64,000 nucleotides of DNA from Pseudomonas sp. MWU13-2105 (GTDB taxonomy: Bacteria; Pseudomonadota; Gammaproteobacteria; Pseudomonadales; Pseudomonadaceae), in NCBI RefSeq assembly GCF_023242315.1, contig NZ_JALLIY010000002.1:248001-312000 (forward strand), read 5' to 3'. Position numbers and translations under genes: made by a program. Below the pieces are notes generated by a model. It was not told where the DNA came from. It searched no databases and saw only the letters and a list, made by a program, of their open reading frames with translations. Positions 11,385-19,056 of this stretch are shown in pieces; position 1 is the stretch's first letter, and each line of letters begins with the position of its first letter.

Positions 11385-12548
11385 ATGACCGTGTTGAAGA
11401 TGACCGACCTCGATCTGCAAGGTAAGCGCGTACTGATCCGCGAAGACCTCAACGTCCCCGTCAAGGACGGAGTTGTCACCAGCGATGCGCGTATCCTGGC
11501 CTCGCTGCCGACCATCAAGCTGGCCCTGGAAAAAGGCGCGGCAGTCATGATCTGCTCGCACCTGGGCCGTCCGACCGAAGGCGAGTTCTCGGCCGAGAAC
11601 AGCCTCAAACCGGTCGCCGACTACCTGGGCAAGGCCCTGGGCCGCGAAGTGCCGCTGGTGGCCGACTACCTGAACGGTGTCGAGGTCAAGGCCGGCGATA
11701 TCGTGCTGTTCGAAAACGTGCGCTTCAACAAGGGCGAGAAAAAGAACGCCGACGAGCTGGCCAAGCAATACGCCGCCCTGTGCGACGTGTTCGTGATGGA
11801 CGCCTTCGGCACCGCGCACCGTGCCGAGGGGTCGACCCACGGTGTGGCCAAGTTTGCCAAGGTCGCCGCTGCGGGTCCCTTGCTCGCCGCCGAACTGGAG
11901 GCTCTGGGCAAGGCCCTGGGCGCGCCGGCCCAGCCGATGGCCGCCATCGTCGCCGGCTCCAAGGTCTCGACCAAGCTCGACGTGCTCAACAGCCTGAGCC
12001 AGATCTGCAACCAACTGATTGTGGGTGGCGGTATCGCCAACACCTTCCTCGCGGCGGCCGGTCATCCGGTGGGCAAGTCCCTCTACGAGCCGGACCTGCT
12101 GGACACTGCCCGCGCCATCGCGGCCAAGGTCAGCGTGCCGTTGCCGGTGGACGTGGTGGTGGCCAAGGAGTTCGCCGAGAGCGCCGTGGCTACGGTGAAA
12201 CTGATCGCCGACGTCGCCGCTGACGACATGATCCTCGACATCGGCCCGCAGACCGCCGCGCACTTTGCCGAACTGCTGAAGTCGTCGAAGACCATCCTGT
12301 GGAACGGTCCGGTCGGGGTGTTCGAATTCGACCAGTTCGGCAACGGCACCAAGGTCCTGGCCCAGGCCATCGCCGATAGCTCGGCGTTTTCCATTGCCGG
12401 CGGTGGCGACACCCTGGCGGCCATCGACAAGTATGGCGTTGCCAAGGATATCTCCTACATTTCCACCGGTGGTGGCGCCTTCCTCGAATTCGTCGAGGGC
12501 AAGGTACTGCCGGCCGTGGAAGTGCTGGAAAGCCGCGCCAAGGGTTGA
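11385..12548 (+). CDS. pgk: Phosphoglycerate kinase
   Basis: Pgk interconverts 1,3-bisphosphoglycerate and 3-phosphoglycerate with ATP in glycolysis and gluconeogenesis. The 387-residue protein shows [14 protein letters not shown] at the N-terminus, [31 protein letters not shown] and the C-terminal GGGDTLAAI nucleotide loop. The start at 11385 is 18 bases after the epd stop and follows AGAG; longer in-frame versions overlap epd. It is co-directional with epd and fba. Confidence 0.97.
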   Translation: MTVLKMTDLDLQGKRVLIREDLNVPVKDGVVTSDARILASLPTIKLALEKGAAVMICSHLGRPTEGEFSAENSLKPVADYLGKALGREVPLVADYLNGVEVKAGDIVLFENVRFNKGEKKNADELAKQYAALCDVFVMDAFGTAHRAEGSTHGVAKFAKVAAAGPLLAAELEALGKALGAPAQPMAAIVAGSKVSTKLDVLNSLSQICNQLIVGGGIANTFLAAAGHPVGKSLYEPDLLDTARAIAAKVSVPLPVDVVVAKEFAESAVATVKLIADVAADDMILDIGPQTAAHFAELLKSSKTILWNGPVGVFEFDQFGNGTKVLAQAIADSSAFSIAGGGDTLAAIDKYGVAKDISYISTGGGAFLEFVEGKVLPAVEVLESRAKG

Positions 12549-12580
12549 GCCGGTACTGGCCTTCGACAGGGAGTCTTCAT

Positions 12581-12805
12581 ATGGTCAAGCCGTTGACGTT
12601 GCTGGTCCTGGCCGGTTTGCTGGTCGGTTGTGCCGGCAAGCCCAAGGCCGTACCTGCGGCGGAGGCCGCTCCGGCGGCCGATAAAGGTTGCTACCAGGCC
12701 GACTGGCAGGCGGAAACCGCCCCGGTGATCAACAAGCGCCTGGGCCCGGACGGGTTGGAAAAATACGACACAGCGTCCGGGACCCGGGAACAGGGTTGTC
12801 CTTGA
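12581..12805 (+). CDS. Small lipoprotein, conserved hypothetical
   Basis: A 74-residue predicted lipoprotein of unknown role. The signal VLAGLLVGC ends in a lipobox cysteine at residue 17. An Ala/Pro-rich linker follows, and then a short domain (CYQADWQAETAPVINKRL) and a terminal CP. The ATG follows CAGGGAG. It lies 32 bases after pgk and is probably on the same transcript. Confidence 0.7.
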   Translation: MVKPLTLLVLAGLLVGCAGKPKAVPAAEAAPAADKGCYQADWQAETAPVINKRLGPDGLEKYDTASGTREQGCP

Positions 12806-12864
12806 CGGGTCAGATTCACTACATGCAGTGCTGGCGGCCAGGGGTCGCCAGTCGAGGAACCGGC

Positions 12865-13209
12865 ATGAAAGGCTTAATCGCCCTTGTTTCACTGGTAGCA
12901 CTGGGTGGCTGCGCCGCCTTCAATGCCACTTTCAACCAGTCGTCGGCTCCGGCGGACAACTGGACACGCTGGACCTGTGACAGCCAGGCCGAAGTGTTCT
13001 GGCGTTATACCGACAGTGCGCAGCGGGCGGTTGACGTGCGTTTGGCCAGCGGGGACCAAGTCTATCGCCTCAAGCCCGAGGCCGGTGCGGTCGACAGTGG
13101 TGTGCTGTACAGCGACAACGTCTTGGCGTTTCACAAAAAAGGTGAGGAAGGCCTGGTTTACTGGGTTGCCACCAACGATTTGATCGGCCGGGCCTGCAAG
13201 GCGCCCTAG
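12865..13209 (+). CDS. MliC-type lysozyme-inhibitor lipoprotein
   Basis: A 114-residue lipoprotein (lipobox LGGC, Cys16) whose mature part resembles MliC, the membrane-bound inhibitor of c-type lysozyme. It shows an early WTCDSQ strand, the DSGVLYSDN loop in the position of the family SGxxY inhibitory motif, a KKGEEGLVYW strand and a late cysteine (GRACKA) that would pair with the first. If active it protects peptidoglycan from host lysozyme. It lies between pgk and fba, which is unrelated to function. The ATG follows CGAGGAA. Confidence 0.75.
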   Translation: MKGLIALVSLVALGGCAAFNATFNQSSAPADNWTRWTCDSQAEVFWRYTDSAQRAVDVRLASGDQVYRLKPEAGAVDSGVLYSDNVLAFHKKGEEGLVYWVATNDLIGRACKAP

Positions 13210-13229
13210 GCCGGGGAGATACAACCCTT

Positions 13230-13313
13230 GCAGGAGCCTGGCTTGCCGGCTATGACGGCCGATCAGGCGATGCAAGGCTGACTGGCCTCATCGCCGGCAA
13301 GCCAGCTCCTACA
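13230..13313. repeat. Paired inverted REP sequences before fba
   Basis: GCAGGAGCCTGGCTTGCCGGC and a complementary copy GCCGGCAAGCCAGCTCCTAC bracket a spacer containing the recurring GATCAGGCGATGCAAGGCTGA segment, also seen at about 31.87 kb. Same family as 2664-2731. Confidence 0.8.
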
Positions 13314-13454
13314 AAGGACGTGTCGACCCAGAGGATTTTTGTACGACTGAACCAGCGATCCGGGGTAACCCCTGATCTGCAATGACTTGAATAGCAGCCG
13401 CCGCTCCGGCAGGCTTGCACGATTAACGACCCTCGACCGGGAGAGACACGCACA

Positions 13455-14519
13455 ATGGCACTTATCAGCATGCGCCAGATGTTGGACCACGCAGCCGAAT
13501 TCGGCTACGGCGTTCCAGCCTTCAACGTCAACAACCTTGAGCAGATGCGCGCCATCATGGAAGCCGCTGACAAGACTGACTCCCCGGTGATCGTCCAGGC
13601 TTCGGCCGGTGCCCGCAAATACGCTGGCGCGCCGTTCCTGCGGCACCTGATCCTGGCCGCCATCGAAGAGTTCCCGCATATCCCGGTGTGCATGCACCAG
13701 GACCACGGCACCAGCCCGGACGTCTGCCAGCGCTCCATCCAGTTGGGCTTCAGCTCGGTGATGATGGACGGTTCCCTTGGCGAAGACGGCAAGACCCCGA
13801 CCGACTACGAATACAACGTCCGCGTGACCCAACAGACCGTGGCCATGGCCCACGCCTGTGGCGTTTCAGTTGAAGGCGAGCTGGGTTGCCTGGGTTCGCT
13901 GGAAACCGGCATGGCCGGTGAAGAAGATGGTATCGGCGCCGAAGGCGTGCTCGATCACAGCCAGATGCTGACCGACCCCGAAGAAGCCGCGGACTTCGTC
14001 AAGAAGACCCAGGTCGACGCCCTGGCTATCGCCATCGGCACCAGCCACGGCGCCTACAAGTTCACCAAGCCGCCTACCGGCGACGTGCTGGCGATCGACC
14101 GCATCAAGGAAATCCACAAGCGCATCCCCAACACCCACCTGGTCATGCACGGTTCGTCGTCGGTGCCGCAAGAGTGGCTGGCGATCATCAACCAGTACGG
14201 TGGCGACATCAAGGAAACCTACGGCGTGCCGGTTGAGGAAATCGTCGAAGGCATCAAGCACGGCGTGCGCAAGGTCAACATCGACACCGACCTGCGCCTG
14301 GCTTCCACCGGTGCCATGCGTCGCCTGATGGCCACCAACCCGAGCGAGTTCGACCCGCGCAAGTTCTTCGGCGCCACCGTGACGGCCATGTGTGACGTGT
14401 GTATCGCTCGTTACGAAGCTTTCGGTACTGCCGGCAACGCTTCGAAGATCAAACCGGTCTCGCTGGAAGCGATGTTCCAGCGTTACTTGAAGGGTGAGTT
14501 GAACGCCAAGGTCAACTAA
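13455..14519 (+). CDS. fba: Class II fructose-1,6-bisphosphate aldolase
   Basis: This zinc enzyme cleaves fructose 1,6-bisphosphate to dihydroxyacetone phosphate and glyceraldehyde 3-phosphate, acting mainly in gluconeogenesis in Pseudomonas. The 354-residue protein has [12 protein letters not shown] at the N-terminus, the metal and catalytic segment [34 protein letters not shown] and VMHGSSSVP, with [10 protein letters not shown] near the end. The start follows GGGAGAG. A hairpin terminator closes the cluster. Confidence 0.97.
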   Translation: MALISMRQMLDHAAEFGYGVPAFNVNNLEQMRAIMEAADKTDSPVIVQASAGARKYAGAPFLRHLILAAIEEFPHIPVCMHQDHGTSPDVCQRSIQLGFSSVMMDGSLGEDGKTPTDYEYNVRVTQQTVAMAHACGVSVEGELGCLGSLETGMAGEEDGIGAEGVLDHSQMLTDPEEAADFVKKTQVDALAIAIGTSHGAYKFTKPPTGDVLAIDRIKEIHKRIPNTHLVMHGSSSVPQEWLAIINQYGGDIKETYGVPVEEIVEGIKHGVRKVNIDTDLRLASTGAMRRLMATNPSEFDPRKFFGATVTAMCDVCIARYEAFGTAGNASKIKPVSLEAMFQRYLKGELNAKVN

Positions 14520-14534
14520 GACCACTTGGGGTTA

Positions 14535-14561
14535 TAAAAAACCGTCGTAAGACGGTTTTTT
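14535..14561 (+). terminator. Rho-independent terminator of fba
   Basis: The stem AAACCGTC / GACGGTTT with loop GTAA is followed by a T run, 15 bases beyond the fba stop codon. Confidence 0.9.
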
Positions 14562-14757
14562 ATTGTTCGTTTTTTGAGCGCTTTGATTCAGCCGCCGTAC
14601 GCCAGATGCTTGGAAATGTCCGCCAAGACGGACTAACTGTTCGCACAGTGAAAAATGTCCGCTATAGGTTAAAAAATGCTGATCTTTAATCCATTTACTC
14701 GGGGGGGCGTCTTTTGTGCTGTTCGAAGGATTATGATCTCAAGTCTTGCGGGTATTT

Positions 14758-14888
14758 GTGGCGAGCGGGCTTGCCCGCGTTCGACTGCGTAGCAGTCGTA
14801 AAATCATAGTTTGCGCTATATCTGATACTCCGTGCCTAGAGGTTTTGGGGGCGCTGCGCACCCCAGCGCGGGCAAGCCCGCTCGCCAC
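14758..14888. repeat. REPIN copy 1 (131 bp)
   Basis: The element begins GTGGCGAGCGGGCTTGCCCG, has a second small hairpin CGACTGC GTA GCAGTCG, an about 45-base spacer with TCTGATAC, then GGGGGCGCTGCGCACCCCAG and the inverted outer arm ending CGGGCAAGCCCGCTCGCCAC. It lies just downstream of the RAYT transposase stop. Confidence 0.9.
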
Positions 14889-14943
14889 ATAGGGGATAAC
14901 GGCGGTGTGAGAGCATCGCCTGCCATCGTTTCGGCTGCTTGCT

Positions 14944-15402
14944 TCAAAGCCAAATGGCATCCCACAGCGGGTAGTCCCCAATCTGTTCGACCAAGCCCGC
15001 GCGCAGAGGGTTGGCGACGATGTATCGAGCGGTGTTGCGTAAGTCTTCGCCATCACGAATGGCTCGGTCGTGATAACCGCTTTGCCAGAAACGGCCGCAA
15101 CCATGAGTGGCTCGATTGATGGTCAGCGTACTGCGGGATTTGATGCTGCCAATAACCTGTGAGAGATGACTATGGTGTAGTTGAAACAGCCAATGGAAGT
15201 GATCCGGCATGATCACCCAGGCCATGGATTCCACCCGGCCTTGCTCATGGGCTCGCCTCATTTCGGCGACGAGCAAGCGTGCCAACTGCCAGTTGGCAAA
15301 TAGCGGTGATCGTTTATGCACCACTGCCGTGACCAGGTAGGCGCGGCCAGGTTCGGAGTATCGACCGATACGCAGGCGATGTGAGTCGGGATGTCGAGGC
15401 AA
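14944..15402 (-). mobile_element. REP-associated tyrosine transposase (RAYT, TnpA_REP)
   Basis: A 152-residue single-domain HUH nuclease of the Y1 transposase superfamily (COG1943). RAYTs nick REP hairpins and are thought to spread REP/REPIN sequences. Visible motifs are LRIGRYSEPGRAYLVTAV at the N-terminus, the HUH pair in VIMPDHFHWLF (residues about 64-74) and the tyrosine-bearing ARYIVANPLRAGLV near residue 130. It starts at a TTG because no better codon covers the conserved N-terminus. REPIN copies lie on both sides, the usual RAYT arrangement. Confidence 0.93.
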
Positions 15403-15531
15403 TCCGTTGCACTCTCTTTGCTGGAGGAGATGTTACTAACGCTAGCAGCGCGCACGACGATGGAAGGAGTGGAAGGTTTACCGTGTATTACAGATCCCAT
15501 TCTTTGTGCGGAGGTGCGGAGGTGCAGAATT

Positions 15532-15662
15532 GTGGCGAGCGGGCTTGCCCGCGTTCGGCTGCGCAGCAGTCGTAAAACCATGGTCCCGGGTACGTCTGAT
15601 ACACCGTGATTGCAGGTTTTGGGGGCGCTTCGCACCCCAGCGCGGGCAAGCCCGCTCGCCAC
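15532..15662. repeat. REPIN copy 2 (131 bp)
   Basis: Near-identical in length and layout to the copy at 14758-14888, with the outer arms GTGGCGAGCGGGCTTGCCCG and its complement. It lies upstream of the RAYT gene, so the transposase is bracketed by two REPINs. Confidence 0.9.
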
Positions 15663-15730
15663 AAGGTCCGGCTCGGCCTCACATTTTATTTGCTGACGGA
15701 CATTAGCCCTTCTGGTTCTGTTTTGAAGCT

Positions 15731-16116
15731 TTACGTCGACTGTATGACCTCGCCTTCCAGCAATGCATCCACCACCGCCCGGGCCATTTCCACGGAGCGG
15801 ACCATGGAGCCGATCAGGCCGCGCTCGACGCCGCTGGCCTCGGTGATTTCATCGGAGATTTCTTCCGCGCCAATCAGCAGCAGAGAAACATGCCGCAACG
15901 CTTCTTCGGCACTGATTCCTGGGCGCACGGCAAACAACGGTTGATGTTCTCCGTCGAGGCAGCCAAAGGTGCTCAGGCCGGTGGAGGGCAGGGTGTCCAG
16001 GAGGGGACGTTTGCTGTCGCGCATCACTTGCAGCAAGGCCTCGTTGGTTTCCTTGAGGATCGCGGTGATGCGCTGATGGGGTAGTTGATGGGTGGATCGG
16101 GGACGAGCTTTTTCAT
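15731..16116 (-). pseudogene. DUF3077/DUF6124-like small protein, apparently frameshifted
   Basis: The reading frame from 16116 begins MKKLVPDPPINYP, a start typical of this Pseudomonas-restricted small protein family, but it runs into a stop at 16024. The second frame carries HQRITAILKETNEALLQVM and then the family core LFAVRPGISAEEALRHVS and SVEMARAVVDALL, ending at 15731. The frames would join if the run of four Cs on the coding strand (16078-16081) had one more base. This is either a disrupted gene or a sequencing error. If it is intact, translation could start only downstream (ATG at 16036, about 101 residues). Function is unknown. Confidence 0.7.
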
Positions 16117-16667
16117 GATTCGTGACTTCCTGTGGATGACAAGAAGCTGCCGGCTCTCACTTCCACGCAAGAAGGTGGCAGCTGTACGCAGGTGTGGAAG
16201 ACCGGGCCACAGAAAACCCCGGCGCACCCGAAGGTACCCCGCGCACAGCCGCCATGACACGAACGAACAGTCGTATTCGTATTTGAGCTTCTGTGCACTT
16301 TTCTGTGCTTCGGACTTCCACATCCGACCACTGATAGGCAGTGGTGAACGAAGACTAGACGCGAAGAATTCAAGGGCGCAAGCCGCTCGGGGGCGATTAC
16401 AATTTTCTAGGAAATGCCCTGCAAATGACAGTGTAAAATTCTGACAGGTCGTCCCTGTTGGTCACTTAAGGGCATTGGATCTGAAATGATACGGTGTGGA
16501 AACGGGGCTTGATCCGGGCGACGTCCCGACGAAGCTTTTAGCGGTATCAAGAGCCAATGCAATCGAATCGTTGAGCAGGGCGATGCGCCAATAGACCCGC
16601 AATCGGCGCATCTTTCCCAATGCGGTGACTGGCACCCTTGCGCTATCAATACAGCTTTACTATGACT
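16117..16667. other. 551-bp stretch without a convincing gene
   Basis: No frame here has a supported start, codon pattern or recognisable motif. It holds a small hairpin (CCACTG / CAGTGG at about 16328-16343) and a spaced 8-bp inverted repeat (AATGCCCT at 16413 and AGGGCATT at 16469). Base composition drops towards the lectin gene, consistent with a patchwork insertion region. Confidence 0.5.
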
Positions 16668-17153
16668 TTAAAGGTCCCTTATTTTTATCAGTTTGAATTT
16701 CTGGTTTCTCGACTCTTGATTGGGCCAAACGATAATAGGGGTGTTATCTTTCGTGCTGGAACCTCTCACGTCCATAACTTTGCTGTCAGCTTCGATAAAA
16801 ACAAATTCATCGTCTGCTTTCTTAAAGGTCCACATATTTGGATATGTAGTGTTGTCAGATTTGGCAATTACCCAGTCGTCGCTAGTTGTGAGTGATAAAT
16901 GAGCGTGTTTTCCATTCTTAATCCGGTATTTGCCGTTGGGTGCTTGATGGATTTGCCACGTGGACTCGGGTTCATCATTGGCGTGATACAGCTTAACATT
17001 ATGGGTGCGGTCGCTATTTTCAGTGAGTGCCATGTCCACAAGGCTGGAGTTGTTTAAAGCTGTGCGAATCTTATAGACGCCGGCTGTAACTTGAAAAAGC
17101 GTCTCAGGGGCGCCCTTGGGCGTCTGCTCAGGAGATGTGCTTTCTTTTTTCAT
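16668..17153 (-). CDS. Ricin-type beta-trefoil lectin-like protein
   Basis: A 161-residue protein that is almost entirely one beta-trefoil. Three repeats end in QxW-like positions: STWQIHQ (about 60-66), NMWTFKKA (about 106-113) and NQKFKLIKI near the end, with the alternating GKYRIKN and DVRGSSTKDNTPI segments typical of RICIN folds. There is no signal peptide; the first 20 residues are polar. The gene is markedly more AT-rich than its neighbours, suggesting recent acquisition. A carbohydrate-binding or toxin-associated role is possible, but no partner gene is adjacent. Confidence 0.75.
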   Translation of the reverse strand: MKKESTSPEQTPKGAPETLFQVTAGVYKIRTALNNSSLVDMALTENSDRTHNVKLYHANDEPESTWQIHQAPNGKYRIKNGKHAHLSLTTSDDWVIAKSDNTTYPNMWTFKKADDEFVFIEADSKVMDVRGSSTKDNTPIIVWPNQESRNQKFKLIKIRDL

Positions 17154-17598
17154 GATGGGTTTCCTTATTCATCGTGTAGTACAGGCGTGATGTTTACTGG
17201 ATAGACATTGTTTTCGGAGTGACACCACGTAGACCAACGCCTCAGGGAAAATACACTTCTGATGGCTCGTTGCTGAACATGTTGATCGGGCGTTGCAAAC
17301 TGGTCTACTGTCAGAAGTGACAGGTGTATAGACAATTTCCGAATAGTGAGTAGTGCCTTAAAATATAAAGCTGTGTTTTAAATAGTCGGTGAAGTTTAGG
17401 GGGCGCGAGCGGGCAAGCCCCAATGCCGCTCAATTAAGGAAATAGAATTATTGAAAACGCCACATGATCGGTAGGCGCGGCCGGTCGACGTTCGATTGTC
17501 CGCGAAGATTTTAGCGGTCTCAGGGACCCCTTCGCGGGCAAGCTCCGCTCCCACAGGGTAAGTGTTCGGACTCAGGTGAGCCGTATGATTGGCCGGCC
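17154..17598. other. 445-bp AT-rich gap with REP fragments
   Basis: No gene is supported. The left part (to about 17400) is AT-rich and would contain the lectin promoter. The right part has degenerate REP remnants near 17404-17436 and a REP half-element CTTCGCGGGCAAGCTCCGCT near 17528-17560. Confidence 0.5.
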
Positions 17599-18270
17599 TC
17601 AGCTCTTCACATGATCGATATCGAGCTTGTAGAAGGTCACCTTCCCGCCCTCGCTGGTATAGCCGGTATTGTCCTGTACATAGACCCCGGCCTTGAAATA
17701 CAGCGGTTTTTCCCGCCAAGTGCTGCTGATCTGGGTGTACCAGGACGCATCGGCGGCGTGCACGCTCAGGTAGCCGCCGCGACTCAGGTGAATCACATAA
17801 GTGAAGGATTTATCCAAGGGGACGTTATCGGCGATCTCGATCACCCGGCTTTCCTTGTCGTCGGGGTGGTTGCGGATCTTCACCACGATGATCCCGGTCT
17901 TGCGGCTGTCCTTGTACTGGTACTCGACCTTGAGCATCGGCTGGGTGCTGTTGTACGCATGGATCTGGCCGACGACGATCTTGCCCGAGGAGGGCACCTG
18001 ATTCACCGCCAGGGTGGCGCGCAGGTAGTTGTTGGACTCGCTGTACAACCAGTTGCGCAGCCGGCCATCGGGCCAGGTCTCGCGCAATTCGCTGCGCGGG
18101 TAGATGGCGTTTTCGGTCTTGGAACCGGTGACCGGCGACCAGAAGAACAAGGTGCCGCTGTCGGAGTGAAAGTATTGATCCTTGAAGCCCTGTACCAGCT
18201 TGGGCGTATCGATCGTCGCTGGCGGAGTGCCGACGGGAACGCTGAGGTTCCAGGTTGTCAGGTCGATCAT
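17599..18270 (-). CDS. PL7-family alginate lyase, no signal peptide
   Basis: A 223-residue polysaccharide lyase family 7 protein, predicted to cleave alginate by beta-elimination. The three diagnostic motifs are present: RSELRE (residues 59-64), QIH (102-104) and YFKAGVYVQ (191-199), which supply the catalytic Gln, His and Tyr and the substrate-binding Arg. The protein begins directly with MIDLTTWNLSVP, with no leader, so it is predicted cytoplasmic or exported by a non-classical route. GGAAGGA precedes the ATG. No alginate biosynthesis gene is nearby. Confidence 0.9.
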   Translation of the reverse strand: MIDLTTWNLSVPVGTPPATIDTPKLVQGFKDQYFHSDSGTLFFWSPVTGSKTENAIYPRSELRETWPDGRLRNWLYSESNNYLRATLAVNQVPSSGKIVVGQIHAYNSTQPMLKVEYQYKDSRKTGIIVVKIRNHPDDKESRVIEIADNVPLDKSFTYVIHLSRGGYLSVHAADASWYTQISSTWREKPLYFKAGVYVQDNTGYTSEGGKVTFYKLDIDHVKS

Positions 18271-18577
18271 GTCCGTTCCTTCCGTATAAACCGCTTGCGC
18301 GCGGGCAGCGATTCAGTCTGGGAAAATTCAGACAAACCGCTTTGGCTCGCGCTTTCGGCGTCCTTTATAACGGTTGAAGAATAGTTTGTTAACGCCGATC
18401 CGGCGAACGGTTGACGTCAATCCGCCGCCGAACAGGAGGCTTATGGCCATGCATAGAATGATCGTGTTGAGCTTTTATTAAAAAGCGATATAGACACCTG
18501 TTATTTATGACAGTTGTTTTTCAACAGGTGAATTCACAGGATAAAGGTCCGGTAGCTAACAAGAAAAGGGTTTCACT
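18271..18577. promoter_or_regulatory. Divergent intergenic region with a spaced inverted repeat
   Basis: This 307-bp region separates the lyase from the following small gene. An 8-bp perfect inverted repeat (CACCTGTT at 18495-18502, AACAGGTG at 18523-18530) with an inner CTGT/ACAG pair lies 48 bases upstream of the small gene's start. It could be a regulator site or an RNA hairpin; no factor can be named. Confidence 0.4.
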
Positions 18578-18817
18578 ATGGACAAAGAGGAAGCACAGAA
18601 CGAGCCTGAATATCTGAAGTACTTCAAGCGCAAACAAAAGATCACCCTGCGCGGCAGGCTGCACGGCGGGCCGGTGGAGTCCGAGCGCGGCGAGCTGTGT
18701 GGCATCGACTGGACCCACCGAACGCTGACCTATCATGGCGAATTCGGCTTGTACAATACGGTGCGTTTCGACGAGATCTACGAAATTGAACCTATCGCGC
18801 AATATAGAACCTCATAA
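18578..18817 (+). CDS. Conserved hypothetical protein, 79 residues
   Basis: A small soluble protein that I do not recognise. It has an acidic N-terminus (MDKEEAQNEPE), then a basic stretch (YFKRKQKITLRGRLHGG) and predicted beta strands ending in RFDEIYEIEPI. The ribosome site AAAGGG precedes the ATG. GC content and codon use match core genes, so it is probably real. It has no obvious partner: the lyase is divergent and the next gene starts 240 bases away. Confidence 0.6.
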   Translation: MDKEEAQNEPEYLKYFKRKQKITLRGRLHGGPVESERGELCGIDWTHRTLTYHGEFGLYNTVRFDEIYEIEPIAQYRTS

Positions 18818-19056
18818 CCTTGACCGGCCGTACTGACGGTCGTCACCGTGGTACGACGCGGCCTTGCAGGCCTGAGGCGTTTTCCGAGCCGCGTCCTGGG
18901 GGCGTTCAGCGACCGTTAGTCGGGAGATTGTGGTGATGCCTGGATGATGGCCTATTGCTCACTACGCTTTGCACAATCCCGGTCTAGAGTAGTCCTTAGG
19001 TTTAGCCCGGTTTCTTTGATGATTTCCGGCGGAGTTCCTCGAACAAGAGAAGCAGC

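Noticed and set aside
14758..15662. A CRISPR array suggested by repeated segments
   Set aside because: The repeats are paired inverted REPs of about 131 bp around a transposase, with no regular short spacers and no cas genes.
16407..16649. A possible 80-residue minus-strand gene
   Set aside because: There is no good ribosome site, no motif, and codon use is unlike neighbours.
18896..19056. A small gene before the GGDEF-EAL protein
   Set aside because: The open frame overlaps the start of the real gene and has no conserved sequence or ribosome site.
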